Source: a bacterium (GTDB taxonomy: Bacteria; Bacillota; Bacilli; Lactobacillales; Streptococcaceae). From it: a stretch of 64,000 nt of DNA. The position numbers and the translations under genes were made by a program. Shown here piece after piece: positions 46,031-56,872 of this stretch. The DNA lies in contig CAJNCY010000002.1 in assembly GCA_905221375.1 (NCBI GenBank), positions 193,524 to 257,523 on the forward strand, given 5' to 3'. The notes below the pieces were generated by a model. It made no database searches. It was not told the DNA's origin and saw only the letters and a program-made list of their open reading frames with translations. Position 1 is the first letter of the stretch; every line of letters starts with the position of its first letter.

Positions 46031-46853
46031 AACGAACCTCCTTCAGATCAGCGTCATTCACCGGATACCGGCCATCAGCCAAGTGCCAATCCATTTTTTG
46101 AGCAAGTTGCTGGATTGTCGGGGCTGGAATCTGCCAGTCAGCTACCAAATGATTAAACACCTCACCCGGCCTGCCCTGGGCTACCATTTGACCCTCGTGC
46201 AGCACCCACACAACGTCGGCGACTTCGCACAAATCGTCAATTTCACTGGTGACAATGAAGACAGTCGTCTCTTTGACTTGGGCCAGCCATTGGAAAAATT
46301 GTCGGCGGCCAAGGGGATCCATTTGACTGGTCGGATCATCCATAATCAAAACAGCCGGGTTAGCCACAATCGCCGTGGCAATTGCCAACCGCTGGCTCTG
46401 ACCACCGGAAAGGCTCTCGGGACGCAAATTCAGCTGTTCAATCAGCCCCATTTGCGCGGCAACTTCTTCAACCCGTTTTTGAATCAGTTCTTCAGCCATT
46501 CCCTGATTAATCAAGTCAAAGGCGATTTCATCGGCAACCGTGTCTGCCAACCCGCTTAGTTGGCCAGCTGGATTTTGCAGTACAACTCCATTCATGGCAT
46601 TATAAACGGGCCAATTGTCGGACACTCGCTGGCCAAACATGTGCCAATCGCCCTCAATCTCAGCAGACACAATTTTGGGAATGACCCCTGCCAGCACACG
46701 GCACAAAGTCGATTTGCCGGAGTGGCTATTCCCGATAATCCCAACCACCTGACCGGTATGAACCTCCGCGTTAATCTGACGCAGTTGTGGTTGCTCAGTA
46801 CCCGGATAACGGGTGGTCAAATTTTCAATTACAATCCGTTTATCTTCGTCCAT
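46017..46853 (-). CDS. ECF transporter ATPase (EcfA'-type), Walker B Glu-to-Asp
   Basis: 278 residues from ATG 46853; a GTG three codons upstream is possible. Walker A is GNSHSGKST, the signature LSGGQSQRLAIA is canonical, but Walker B reads VLIMDDPTSQMD, with Asp where the catalytic Glu should be. It therefore complements the other ATPase: one composite site is complete, the other lacks both the Glu and the LSGGQ. It overlaps the ecfT-like gene upstream and the other ATPase downstream by 14 nt. Confidence 0.88.
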   Translation of the reverse strand: MDEDKRIVIENLTTRYPGTEQPQLRQINAEVHTGQVVGIIGNSHSGKSTLCRVLAGVIPKIVSAEIEGDWHMFGQRVSDNWPVYNAMNGVVLQNPAGQLSGLADTVADEIAFDLINQGMAEELIQKRVEEVAAQMGLIEQLNLRPESLSGGQSQRLAIATAIVANPAVLIMDDPTSQMDPLGRRQFFQWLAQVKETTVFIVTSEIDDLCEVADVVWVLHEGQMVAQGRPGEVFNHLVADWQIPAPTIQQLAQKMDWHLADGRYPVNDADLKEVRYVHN

Positions 46854-47623
46854 ATCTTCCACCCAATCAATAAAATTGCCAATCCAGTCAGACCAATGTG
46901 CAGCGTCCGCGACAGGCGATACACGCGCTGGGAGGTTCTGACAGTCCGGTTGAGATTATCAAAACCTCTCAGTTGGAGAGAAATCGACCGCGTCATCGAT
47001 TGATCCAAGGTCTTAATCACCAATGGAATTAGAACCGGCAGGACTGACTTTAATTTCTGAATCAACGTTTTTTGCGGATTGGTTCCGCGAACTTTTTGTG
47101 CCTGCTGGATTTTCCGCATATTGCGCATCATTTCCGGCAAAATATAACACACCGACATCAGAACGTAGACGGTTTTATAAGACAATCCGGACAGTTCCAA
47201 ATAGGCCGCGTTTTCTGAAATACTCGTGGTCACCATAAAAAAGCCACTAGTCAAAATAATCACCAATACTCGACAACCCAGAGTGGTGGCGTAAATCAGG
47301 CCTTCTTTGTAGAACGACACCCCAAGCACAGAAAACAGCACAGTTTGATTCCGACTGTAAAATAACCCTTGGATGATCAGCATGGTGCAAATCAGAAACA
47401 GGCTGAATCCCAGCGCCTTAAAGGTGGTAGAACTCAATTTGGAAAATAACAATAGCAGTGTTGCGACAAGAATTAATCCGGCCTGAAGCAATAAATTCAT
47501 ACTGGCAAAGCTCAACAACGTCATGTCCAAGATGAACAAGAGCTTAGTAATCGGATCGATCACCTGGTACCACTTGAGCTTGACCCGTGGCGCTCCAGAA
47601 ATCAATGTTTTATCAGTCATCAT
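46829..47623 (-). CDS. ECF transporter coupling protein EcfT (CbiQ-like)
   Basis: 264 residues with about five membrane helices. The cytosolic coupling helices carry the two Ala-Arg-Gly-like signatures: AQKVRGTNP (near residue 178) and LQLRGFD (near 230); both have variant first residues, normally A-R-G. It links the substrate-binding S component to the two ATPases. Its start overlaps the S-component stop by 4 nt (ATGA). Confidence 0.87.
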   Translation of the reverse strand: MMTDKTLISGAPRVKLKWYQVIDPITKLLFILDMTLLSFASMNLLLQAGLILVATLLLLFSKLSSTTFKALGFSLFLICTMLIIQGLFYSRNQTVLFSVLGVSFYKEGLIYATTLGCRVLVIILTSGFFMVTTSISENAAYLELSGLSYKTVYVLMSVCYILPEMMRNMRKIQQAQKVRGTNPQKTLIQKLKSVLPVLIPLVIKTLDQSMTRSISLQLRGFDNLNRTVRTSQRVYRLSRTLHIGLTGLAILLIGWKIWTKINGL

Positions 47624-48222
47624 TTATCATCGCTAAAGAAGTGCACCATCCGCTTCGGCAGCTGACGATAGATGAAGAATGCCAGGTAGGCCACGCAGAC
47701 TTTATCCAAAATATCCAAGACAAACTCATCGGTAAATGAGGCCAGCCACACTGGTGCATGATTGGCGACCATTACCGCAAACAATGAGTCACCCCAAGCG
47801 ATACCGGTCTGACCACCCCAAAAGATGACGTTGAGTGGCGTTGAAATGACAGCTGAAACGATGGCAATAATAATAGCAGAAACAAATACTCGTCGCGCTG
47901 ATGAGAACCACCCATTGGCATGCAAAACTCCGACAGCAATCCCAATTCCGATGCTGGTAATCGCATACACGGTTGAAATTGGCGATAAGGTCAGCCCATA
48001 GATCACGTTGTTGATGAAACCACTAATGGCACCGGCAACCGGCCCAGCCAACATGCTGGTAAGAAAGGTTCCCAAAGACCCCAGCCAAACGGGCAACTTT
48101 AACCCCTCCGCCAAGGCTTTGGCAACATAGTTAATCCCCACGGCAGCGGGAATCAAAGTCATGGTGGCAGCACTTAACTTAAATTTCCACATACTGGTAC
48201 GATGAATCGGTTCTGTTTTCAT
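47620..48222 (-). CDS. ECF transporter substrate-binding S component
   Basis: 200 residues, six hydrophobic segments. PVWLGSLGTFLTSMLAGPVAGAISGFINNVIYGLT is typical of ECF S components of the group often annotated without substrate. Being in one operon with its own T and A subunits makes this a dedicated (group I) system. Substrate is not deducible: no vitamin or metal gene is linked. First gene of the operon, AAGGAG 7 nt upstream of ATG, behind a 140-nt structured leader. Confidence 0.85.
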   Translation of the reverse strand: MKTEPIHRTSMWKFKLSAATMTLIPAAVGINYVAKALAEGLKLPVWLGSLGTFLTSMLAGPVAGAISGFINNVIYGLTLSPISTVYAITSIGIGIAVGVLHANGWFSSARRVFVSAIIIAIVSAVISTPLNVIFWGGQTGIAWGDSLFAVMVANHAPVWLASFTDEFVLDILDKVCVAYLAFFIYRQLPKRMVHFFSDDK

Positions 48223-48370
48223 AATCTTCTCCTTTTGTTTTTAAAGAGCCGTGTCTGGATAGACTTTCGGACGCAACGCTCTATTATATATCTACTGAAC
48301 TGTCTATACACAAGATTTCCATCCTTGGTCGACATGAGCTGGAAATCTTTATTTGTTAAGTAGTTCACAA
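48223..48370 (-). other. Structured leader of the ECF operon
   Basis: The transcript leader contains a 10-bp hairpin AAGATTTCCA/TGGAAATCTT with an 18-nt loop (48312-48349) and, nearer the gene, GAGC…GCTC enclosing GTCT-ATCC-AGAC (about 48246-48286). It matches no riboswitch class that I recognise. A T-rich end to the second structure is weak, so termination is uncertain. Confidence 0.45.
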
Positions 48371-48401
48371 CACATTATACACCTATTTTGTGAATAGTCA
48401 A
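48364..48401 (-). promoter_or_regulatory. ECF operon promoter with inverted-repeat operator
   Basis: -35 TTGACT (rc 48396-48401), -10 TATAAT (rc 48374-48379), 16 bp apart. TTCACAA (48364-48370) and TTGTGAA (48388-48394) form a 7-bp inverted repeat flanking the -10, placed as for a repressor. The stretch 48402-48487 holds nothing recognisable. Confidence 0.7.
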
Positions 48402-48484
48402 GTGTATTTACAGTAAAATTTTAGAAAATCCTAAAAATTTCCTCTTATTTTCCATTTTAAAAGACATTCAGTAACTCTAATATC

Positions 48485-48512
48485 AAAAAAGCCCAGACGA
48501 CATTGTCTGAGC
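48485..48512 (-). terminator. Terminator of the choline transporter operon
   Basis: On the minus strand GCTCAGAC pairs with GTCTGGGC, loop AATGTC, then a T6 run. Confidence 0.85.
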
Positions 48513-48559
48513 ATTATTTTCTATAGTCGTTTAAGCAAGTTGAGTTTGACATTTTCAAA

Positions 48560-50801
<2,242 letters not shown>

Positions 50802-50815
50802 TCTTTGTCCTCATT

Positions 50816-51580
50816 TTAAAACTTGCCTCTGTTGGTCAAGTCTTCTATCTTAGGCATAAATTCCTTATTGTCCCAATGCTCCACAATTTTACCGTTATCT
50901 AGTCGGAAGATATCATACTGGGCATAGGCAAGACCATCAATCTGAGCCTGGCCATAGCTAACCACATAATTTCCTTGTCCCAAAAGCTGGAAAACAAAGT
51001 CGAAAGTGACACTATGTTCAGCCACATAGTTTTTATAAGCAACACTTCCTTGTCCAATCACCTGACTATGCTGCATCAAATCATCTGCCACATAATCACT
51101 CCACTGCTCCAGTTCCCCATTTTGAAAAATTTCTGTCAAGAAACGGCGAACCAACTTTTTATTTTCTGCTGTCTTATCCAAATCCGTGATTTCAAAATCG
51201 CCAAAAATTTGATCTAATTGACCATTTTCAGGCGTTCGATAGTAGTCAATAACATCCCAATGCTCCACGATACGCCCATTCTCATCTGCACGGAAAGTAT
51301 CTGTCGTCACCCATTGAGCTTCCCCGCCATTCAGATATTGATGAACATGAACAAAGACCAGATTGCCATCCTCAATAGTGCGGACAATCTTAATCTGACG
51401 TTCTGGATGACGCTCGAAGAAATTTGCAAAGAAGGCCGCAAACCCTTCTTTTCCGTCAGGTACACCTGTCGAGTGTTGGATATAAGTATCCCCTACAGAC
51501 TGGGCTTGAGCCTCAGCAACTCGTCCGTCTTGAATAGCATGAATGTATAGGTTGTGAGCATTTTTCACTTGTTCTGACAT
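50816..51580 (-). CDS. Tandem SnoaL/NTF2-like protein
   Basis: 254 residues made of two similar NTF2-like halves: residues about 1-120 (TYIQHSTGVPDGKEGFAAFF … GRIVEHWDVIDYYRTP) and 130-254 (DLMQHSQVIGQGSVAYKNYV … GKIVEHWDNKEFMP). The repeated 'QHS' and 'G+IVEHWD' show internal duplication. Similar proteins are annotated as predicted SnoaL-like aldol condensation-type enzymes, but function is unknown. It sits between marR and the choline transporter in what looks like a single operon. Confidence 0.82.
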   Translation of the reverse strand: MSEQVKNAHNLYIHAIQDGRVAEAQAQSVGDTYIQHSTGVPDGKEGFAAFFANFFERHPERQIKIVRTIEDGNLVFVHVHQYLNGGEAQWVTTDTFRADENGRIVEHWDVIDYYRTPENGQLDQIFGDFEITDLDKTAENKKLVRRFLTEIFQNGELEQWSDYVADDLMQHSQVIGQGSVAYKNYVAEHSVTFDFVFQLLGQGNYVVSYGQAQIDGLAYAQYDIFRLDNGKIVEHWDNKEFMPKIEDLTNRGKF

Positions 51581-51583
51581 GAT

Positions 51584-52027
51584 TTAAACCTCATTTTCCT
51601 TCTCTTTCAGATTCGCCAAAATTCTTTCTTGAAAGGCTTCAAATTGCCGAATTTCTTCCTCTGAAAATCCTTTGTAAAAAATCGTATCCAATTTCTGACT
51701 GACACGATGCCCCACTTCTTTCTGAGACTGCCCCAACTCTGTTAAAACCAAATACTTCTTACGTTTGTCTTTTCCACATGGACTAACGGTTACAAGATTT
51801 TGTTCCTCAAGCTTTTTTATCATAGTCGTCAGCGTATTATTAGCAAGCCCAGTCGCCAGCGCAATATCTGTCGCGGTTGCACAGCCTGTTTCACTATTCC
51901 ATAAAACCGCTAAAATCTTCCCCTGCTCACTCCTATAAAGAGCTTCAGGGTCTTGGCTCAGTAACTTTTGAAAAATTCGCCCATTCAACAAACGAATATG
52001 ATGGGCTAGTAAATGACTATCTTTCAT
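51584..52027 (-). CDS. MarR-family transcriptional regulator
   Basis: 147 residues from ATG 52027 with GGAGG 4 nt upstream; a longer frame upstream contains the promoter and is rejected. Winged-helix motif TATDIALATGLANNTLTTMIKKLEEQNLV with the wing PCGKDKRKKYLVLTELG. It is the first gene of the marR-NTF2-proV-proWX cluster and probably controls itself and the choline importer through two palindromes that bracket the promoter. Confidence 0.88.
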   Translation of the reverse strand: MKDSHLLAHHIRLLNGRIFQKLLSQDPEALYRSEQGKILAVLWNSETGCATATDIALATGLANNTLTTMIKKLEEQNLVTVSPCGKDKRKKYLVLTELGQSQKEVGHRVSQKLDTIFYKGFSEEEIRQFEAFQERILANLKEKENEV

Positions 52028-52042
52028 AACACCTCCAATTTG

Positions 52043-52114
52043 TTTCGATATCGAAATGAATAAAACAATTGTAACACTCATTGTTCCAACTGTCAACTAT
52101 TTCGATTTGGAAAT
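52043..52114 (-). promoter_or_regulatory. marR operon promoter and two MarR-type operators
   Basis: -35 TTGACA (rc 52091-52096) and -10 TACAAT (rc 52068-52073) with 17 bp spacing. TTTCGATATCGAAA (52043-52056, perfect) lies downstream and ATTTCGATTTGGAAAT (52099-52114, imperfect) lies upstream, so the promoter is bracketed. Confidence 0.8.
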
Positions 52115-52171
52115 AATTTTTCCCAGTAAAAAAATCTCCTACACAAGGTAGAAGATTTTAATCTTATAAAT

Positions 52172-53365
52172 TTAATCCGTCATATCCGATACCAAAGTTC
52201 GATGCTCCAACGGAATACTGCACATAACTAGCAAGAAAATAAAACCTGATTGAATCCAGAAGAGGGCCAAATCAAAGATTCCGTGCACAGCAACCACTGT
52301 AAGGAAAGATAGATAAAGACCGATAATCGGACGTTTCCCCGACTCCTGACTCATATCCATCATCAAGCGAACAGGAGCAACAGAAGACAAAACTAATAAA
52401 ATAGTTCCCACAATTCCGTAACTCAGAATCGTATCAATATAAAGACTGTGAGCATGTTCATGATAAGGAGCATTTATCCGAGGATAAGAGTGCATATAGG
52501 TTAATGGCCCCTCACCCCAAAAAGGATTTTGCTTAAACAAGGCCATCCCCGCATCCCAAATAGAGATCCGTTCTTCCATAGAAGAATCTAAAGTCCCCAT
52601 CCGAACTCCCAAATCACTAGAAAAGAGGAAACTCAAGCCAATCGCGAAAACCCCAATACTAAGCCAAAAGGCCTTCCAGTTTTTAATGGTCGTAAAGAGA
52701 TAGATGATGGCTCCAGCGATAATAGCAGGAAAGGCAGTTCGATTTTGAGTAAAGTTCAAACCAAAGAGATTCACAAAACCTGCAATCACACAGAATACTT
52801 TCAACCAATTCAACTTGGTCGTTGTAAACAGATAGAAGGCAATCATGATACAGAAACAACAAATAATTCCATAATAATTAGGATTAAAGAAGGTCACTTC
52901 TGCACGATTCTGATGCCAGACCTGCATATTGGGTGAAAGAAAAGCATAATTGAATTTCTTCACAATTTGGAAATGTTCTAAACTCGCAAAAGCAGCTGAC
53001 AATACACTACCAAATAAGACGAGCTGCAAAATCAATCGAAAGAATTTATGTGATAAAATCGACTGATAGTGCAAAAAGAAAACAGTAAATAGAAAAATTC
53101 CTACTGAAGCCACAACTCCCATCCAATTTTGTGCAAAAACGGATATAACAGTACTATAGCCAAGAAAAAGAAGCAGCATCGGATGCTCCCCCATTTTCTG
53201 AAGAATACTTTTCATGTCCCCTGTAAAAATTAAACTGATAATATATAAACAGAATACAACTACAAAAAGATAAAAGGGTAAAAAGATACTCAGGATAATT
53301 CCCAATAAAATCAGCTCTTTACTAGACAACCCTTTCAGCTTTTCAATAAAGCCTATTGATTTCAA
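52172..53365 (-). CDS. O-antigen ligase/polymerase-like membrane protein (Wzy_C)
   Basis: 397 residues with about ten or more hydrophobic helices. The long extracellular loop carries YHEHAHSLYIDTILSYGIVG, the signature of the Wzy_C/O-antigen ligase family, with RxxxW-like residues before it (MEERISIWDAGMALFKQNPFWGEGPLTY). It starts with TTG at 53365 after AAAGGA. In Gram-positives such proteins polymerise or attach surface polysaccharide, and in pneumococci a homologue polymerises teichoic acid; whether this is that protein I cannot tell. Monocistronic. Confidence 0.8.
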   Translation of the reverse strand: MKSIGFIEKLKGLSSKELILLGIILSIFLPFYLFVVVFCLYIISLIFTGDMKSILQKMGEHPMLLLFLGYSTVISVFAQNWMGVVASVGIFLFTVFFLHYQSILSHKFFRLILQLVLFGSVLSAAFASLEHFQIVKKFNYAFLSPNMQVWHQNRAEVTFFNPNYYGIICCFCIMIAFYLFTTTKLNWLKVFCVIAGFVNLFGLNFTQNRTAFPAIIAGAIIYLFTTIKNWKAFWLSIGVFAIGLSFLFSSDLGVRMGTLDSSMEERISIWDAGMALFKQNPFWGEGPLTYMHSYPRINAPYHEHAHSLYIDTILSYGIVGTILLVLSSVAPVRLMMDMSQESGKRPIIGLYLSFLTVVAVHGIFDLALFWIQSGFIFLLVMCSIPLEHRTLVSDMTD

Positions 53366-53502
53366 AACGAATCCTTTCTCTCCAAATCAGTTGATTCAGA
53401 TAATAGTAAGCTATCCTATATTGTACCACTTTTTAAGCAATTTGAAAACAAAAGAAACGTTTTCTAAAATAAAAACCCTATTTTATCAACCATATCAAAG
53501 CT

Positions 53503-54945
53503 TCAAAATGTTACTTCAATTCCATTCTCAATTACTCGATAAGTCTGATTTTGAAAATCAATTTCTGCTACGGCTGTTACGGACTTATCTTTATTTTGAC
53601 GTTTGATTACAATGCTGTGGGCTGTCGGTGTTTCAACATCAATAGTTCCTTCTAAATCAAATGCTGCTGATCGATTACGGAACGAAAATAGATTGAGAAG
53701 GGCCTTCACTACAGGACGTTGGACTTCTTCTGCTATTTCCTCATTGCTATAGTAATGACGATTAATATTTCGACCTTCTTTGGTTTCTTCTAATAATTTC
53801 AGGTCATTCTTTCCTGCTAGTAGACCCACATAGTAAACCTGAGGAATGCCTGGAGCAAAAGCTTGAATCAGACGAGCTAGGAAATACTTGACATCATCAT
53901 CTCCAAGCGCAGAATAATAGGTTGAATTGATTTGGTAGATATCTAGATTGTTATACTCTGCACTAGAGTACTTACGTTTGACATTCGCTCCAACCTTATA
54001 GAGCTCATTTGAAGCATAGTCAATTTCCTCATCAGTCAGGATATCCTTGACATCCACCACTCCAATCCCATCATGGGTGTCTAGCGTCGTAAATTGCTTC
54101 ATCGGGCTCATCTTTAACCACTTAGCCAAACGCTCTGTTCTGGAACTGTAAAGAGTATAAAGAGTCACCATTGGAAGAGCAAAATCATAAACATAGTAAT
54201 CATGATCCGCTATTTTAAATTGAATAGAATAATGTTCATGAATCTCAGGTAAGAGCTCTGTTCCATACTCAGCAGCGATATCTCGGACTTTATCCAGCAA
54301 AGCCCAAATATCCGGTTCCACAAAGAAATCATTAGTATCCAATTTCTTCACTGCATAAGCAAAGGCATCTAGACGAATCAAATCACAACCATTACTTGCC
54401 AGGTGCTGAATGGTCTTACGGATGAATCCCATCGTTACTTCTTTGGTCACATCAAGATCAATCTGCTCCTCACCAAAAGTATTCCACAAATGTTCTACTG
54501 AACCATCTGCAAAAACAATCTCTTGCTTTGGTGCACGATCCTTACGCTTGTAAATTAAATCTACATCAGCTTGTGTCGGACGATTTTCCGGCCAAAACTT
54601 ATCCCAGTTTAAAAAGAGATCTTTAAATTCACTGGCTTCATGTTTTTCTTGATAGTCCTTATAATACTTAGATTGACGAGAAATATGGTTAATCATAAAG
54701 TCAAACATAAGATAATATTTCTCACCTAAACGCTTAACATCCTCCCAATCACCAAACGCTGAATCCACTTCGTCATAGTCAACCGGTGCAAAGCCACGAT
54801 CACCTGTTGACGGGAAAAATGGTAGAAGGTGAACTCCCCCAATAGCATCTCCAAAATGCTCTTCCAAATTATCATATAAGTCTTTAAGGTTATTTCCAAG
54901 ACTATCTGAGTAAGTAATCAACATAGTTTTATTGTTAATTGGCAT
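53503..54945 (-). CDS. gtfA: Sucrose phosphorylase (GH13 subfamily 18)
   Basis: 480 residues, cytosolic. It converts sucrose and phosphate to glucose-1-P and fructose. The nucleophile Asp is in [11 protein letters not shown], the acid/base Glu in [10 protein letters not shown] and the third carboxylate in [16 protein letters not shown] is 7 nt upstream of the ATG. It lies 200 nt downstream of rafG in the raf locus; sucrose released from raffinose by Aga is its expected substrate. A GAAGCCA/TGGCTTC hairpin lies in the rafG-gtfA gap (54966-54993). Confidence 0.94.
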   Translation of the reverse strand: MPINNKTMLITYSDSLGNNLKDLYDNLEEHFGDAIGGVHLLPFFPSTGDRGFAPVDYDEVDSAFGDWEDVKRLGEKYYLMFDFMINHISRQSKYYKDYQEKHEASEFKDLFLNWDKFWPENRPTQADVDLIYKRKDRAPKQEIVFADGSVEHLWNTFGEEQIDLDVTKEVTMGFIRKTIQHLASNGCDLIRLDAFAYAVKKLDTNDFFVEPDIWALLDKVRDIAAEYGTELLPEIHEHYSIQFKIADHDYYVYDFALPMVTLYTLYSSRTERLAKWLKMSPMKQFTTLDTHDGIGVVDVKDILTDEEIDYASNELYKVGANVKRKYSSAEYNNLDIYQINSTYYSALGDDDVKYFLARLIQAFAPGIPQVYYVGLLAGKNDLKLLEETKEGRNINRHYYSNEEIAEEVQRPVVKALLNLFSFRNRSAAFDLEGTIDVETPTAHSIVIKRQNKDKSVTAVAEIDFQNQTYRVIENGIEVTF

Positions 54946-55145
54946 AATTACTCTCCTTTTTTAATTGAAGCCAAGTCTCGTATGACCTGGCTTCGTAAAT
55001 GAAAGATATTTTAAAATTTTTGTTCACATTAAACTCGTATTAATATAGACGGCAAGCTAGAAAATACTACTTTTTTCTACATAAAATTGGCAACAAACTG
55101 AACTGTTCCTCTATATCTGAAATTATAGATTTCCTAAGCACTTTC

Positions 55146-55982
55146 TTACTTCACTGCCCCGTTGCTCATTCCTGAAATGATATGTTTTTGGAAGAAGAGA
55201 TAGACAATGGTGATACTGATAATGCCGACAACGTATGAGGCAAAGCTTGGTCCGTAGTCGTTGAAATATTGGCCTGCGTAATTGTATTGGAACAAAGGCA
55301 GAGTCCACATTTTGGAATCCCGGTTCAAGACAAGGAGTGGCAACATGAAGTCATTCCAGAACCAAAGGGCATTGATTATCATGGTTGTCGCATGCATCGG
55401 TTTCATCATTGGGAAGATGATGCGGAAATAGGTTGTAAATTTATTAGCCCCATCGATCTCTGCTGCTTCGTCCAGACTTTCTGGGATCGAGATTTTGATA
55501 TAGCCAACATAGAGAAAGAGGGTCTGTGGAATCGCATAGGTCAAGTAGAGCAAGATCAAACCAAAGGTATTAGCCAAACCGAGTTTACTCATCATAACCG
55601 TAATCGGAATCATGATGACTTGGAAAGGTACGAAGATTCCGAGGATTAAGAGGGTATACATGATGGTAAAGGCTTTTCTTTTACTCATATTGCGAGCGAT
55701 GGAGTAGGCTGCCATAGGAATAAAGATCATTACTGCAAGTAAAGACAAGACAGTGATGACGACAGAGTTCCAATAATAGCCTCCGATCCCATCAACTAAG
55801 AGACGACTAAAGTTGTTCCATGTGAAGTTGGTTGGAAAGCCAAAGAAATTGTCTACAATATCCTTAGTGGGTTTGAAGGAACTAAAGAGGGTAGCAAGGA
55901 GCGGCACTAAAATCAGAACCGATCCTAGAATCAATAGAATGTATTTACCAATCAGGTCTTTTCTTTCATCTTGTTTCATCAT
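55146..55982 (-). CDS. rafG: Raffinose ABC transporter permease (MalG-type)
   Basis: 278 residues from the ATG at 55982 (GAGGAG 4 nt upstream, followed by a second ATG). Six membrane helices; EAA loop ESLDEAAEIDGANKFTTYFRI. It partners RafF and lipoprotein RafE. It starts 10 nt after rafF ends. No ATPase gene is present, so an unlinked shared ATPase such as MsmK is expected, as published for pneumococcal raf. Confidence 0.9.
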   Translation of the reverse strand: MMKQDERKDLIGKYILLILGSVLILVPLLATLFSSFKPTKDIVDNFFGFPTNFTWNNFSRLLVDGIGGYYWNSVVITVLSLLAVMIFIPMAAYSIARNMSKRKAFTIMYTLLILGIFVPFQVIMIPITVMMSKLGLANTFGLILLYLTYAIPQTLFLYVGYIKISIPESLDEAAEIDGANKFTTYFRIIFPMMKPMHATTMIINALWFWNDFMLPLLVLNRDSKMWTLPLFQYNYAGQYFNDYGPSFASYVVGIISITIVYLFFQKHIISGMSNGAVK

Positions 55983-55992
55983 GCTTCTCCTC

Positions 55993-56859
55993 TTAAATTT
56001 CAAATTTCTTAGATACTCTCAATTGGATGATCGAAATCACTACAATTAAGAAGAATAAGATTACGGCAATGGCATTGGCATAACCGAATTGGTTGTTTTT
56101 AAAGGCATAGTTATAAACCAAAAGCCCAAGTGAGGTTGTGGCATTGTTTGGACCACCACCGGTCATTGCAAAGACTTGGTCAAAGGCAGTCAGCCCACCT
56201 TTTAGGGCTAGGATAAAGACCATAGAGACACTTGGTAGCAAGTAAGGCAATTCAATGTTCCAGAAAACTTGCTTGCTAGTCGCGCCATCAATCCTTGCTG
56301 CCTCTGTAATCTCAGTTGGAATAGATTGCAAACCAGCTAGGAAGATGATGATGGGCATAGCCACCCCTTGCCAAAGAAGGACAAAGACAGCCGCAAAGAT
56401 TGCTCCCCACTTAGTCCCTAAAAGACTGGTTTGTAGAAATTCAATATGAAGGGCATGCCCAATCGCTGGAAGACCGTAGTTGAAGACTTGCTTGAAGATC
56501 AAAGCCACTGTCAAACCAGACAAAACAGCTGGGAAGAAGAACCAAGCACGGAAGAAGGTTTGGCCTTTGATTTTAGAGTTCAAGACACGCGCAATGAAGA
56601 TCCCGAGTGCAATCTCACCAACCACCATGGCAATCGTAATGATTGCGGTAAAACCAATCGCATTCATGAATTTTGGATCCATGAAGAGGAGCTTAAAGTT
56701 GTTTAAGCCGACAAATTTGTAGTTATAAGTCAATCCTGTCCAGTTGGTAAAACTGTAAAAGGCTCCTTGAAACATCGGCACATAGAAGAAAATTGCTTGT
56801 AACAAGAGGGGGATGACCACAAAAGCCCATGCCCAATATTTTTGTAATACTTTTTTCAT
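55993..56859 (-). CDS. rafF: Raffinose ABC transporter permease (MalF-type)
   Basis: 288 residues from ATG 56859; an upstream extension of eight codons overlaps the rafE end and its ribosome site. Six membrane helices, EAA loop TEITEAARIDGATSKQVFWNIEL and the MalF-like FDQVFAMTGGGPNNAT segment. Second gene of the rafEFG importer operon. Confidence 0.9.
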   Translation of the reverse strand: MKKVLQKYWAWAFVVIPLLLQAIFFYVPMFQGAFYSFTNWTGLTYNYKFVGLNNFKLLFMDPKFMNAIGFTAIITIAMVVGEIALGIFIARVLNSKIKGQTFFRAWFFFPAVLSGLTVALIFKQVFNYGLPAIGHALHIEFLQTSLLGTKWGAIFAAVFVLLWQGVAMPIIIFLAGLQSIPTEITEAARIDGATSKQVFWNIELPYLLPSVSMVFILALKGGLTAFDQVFAMTGGGPNNATTSLGLLVYNYAFKNNQFGYANAIAVILFFLIVVISIIQLRVSKKFEI

Positions 56860-56872
56860 AGTCTCTCTACTC

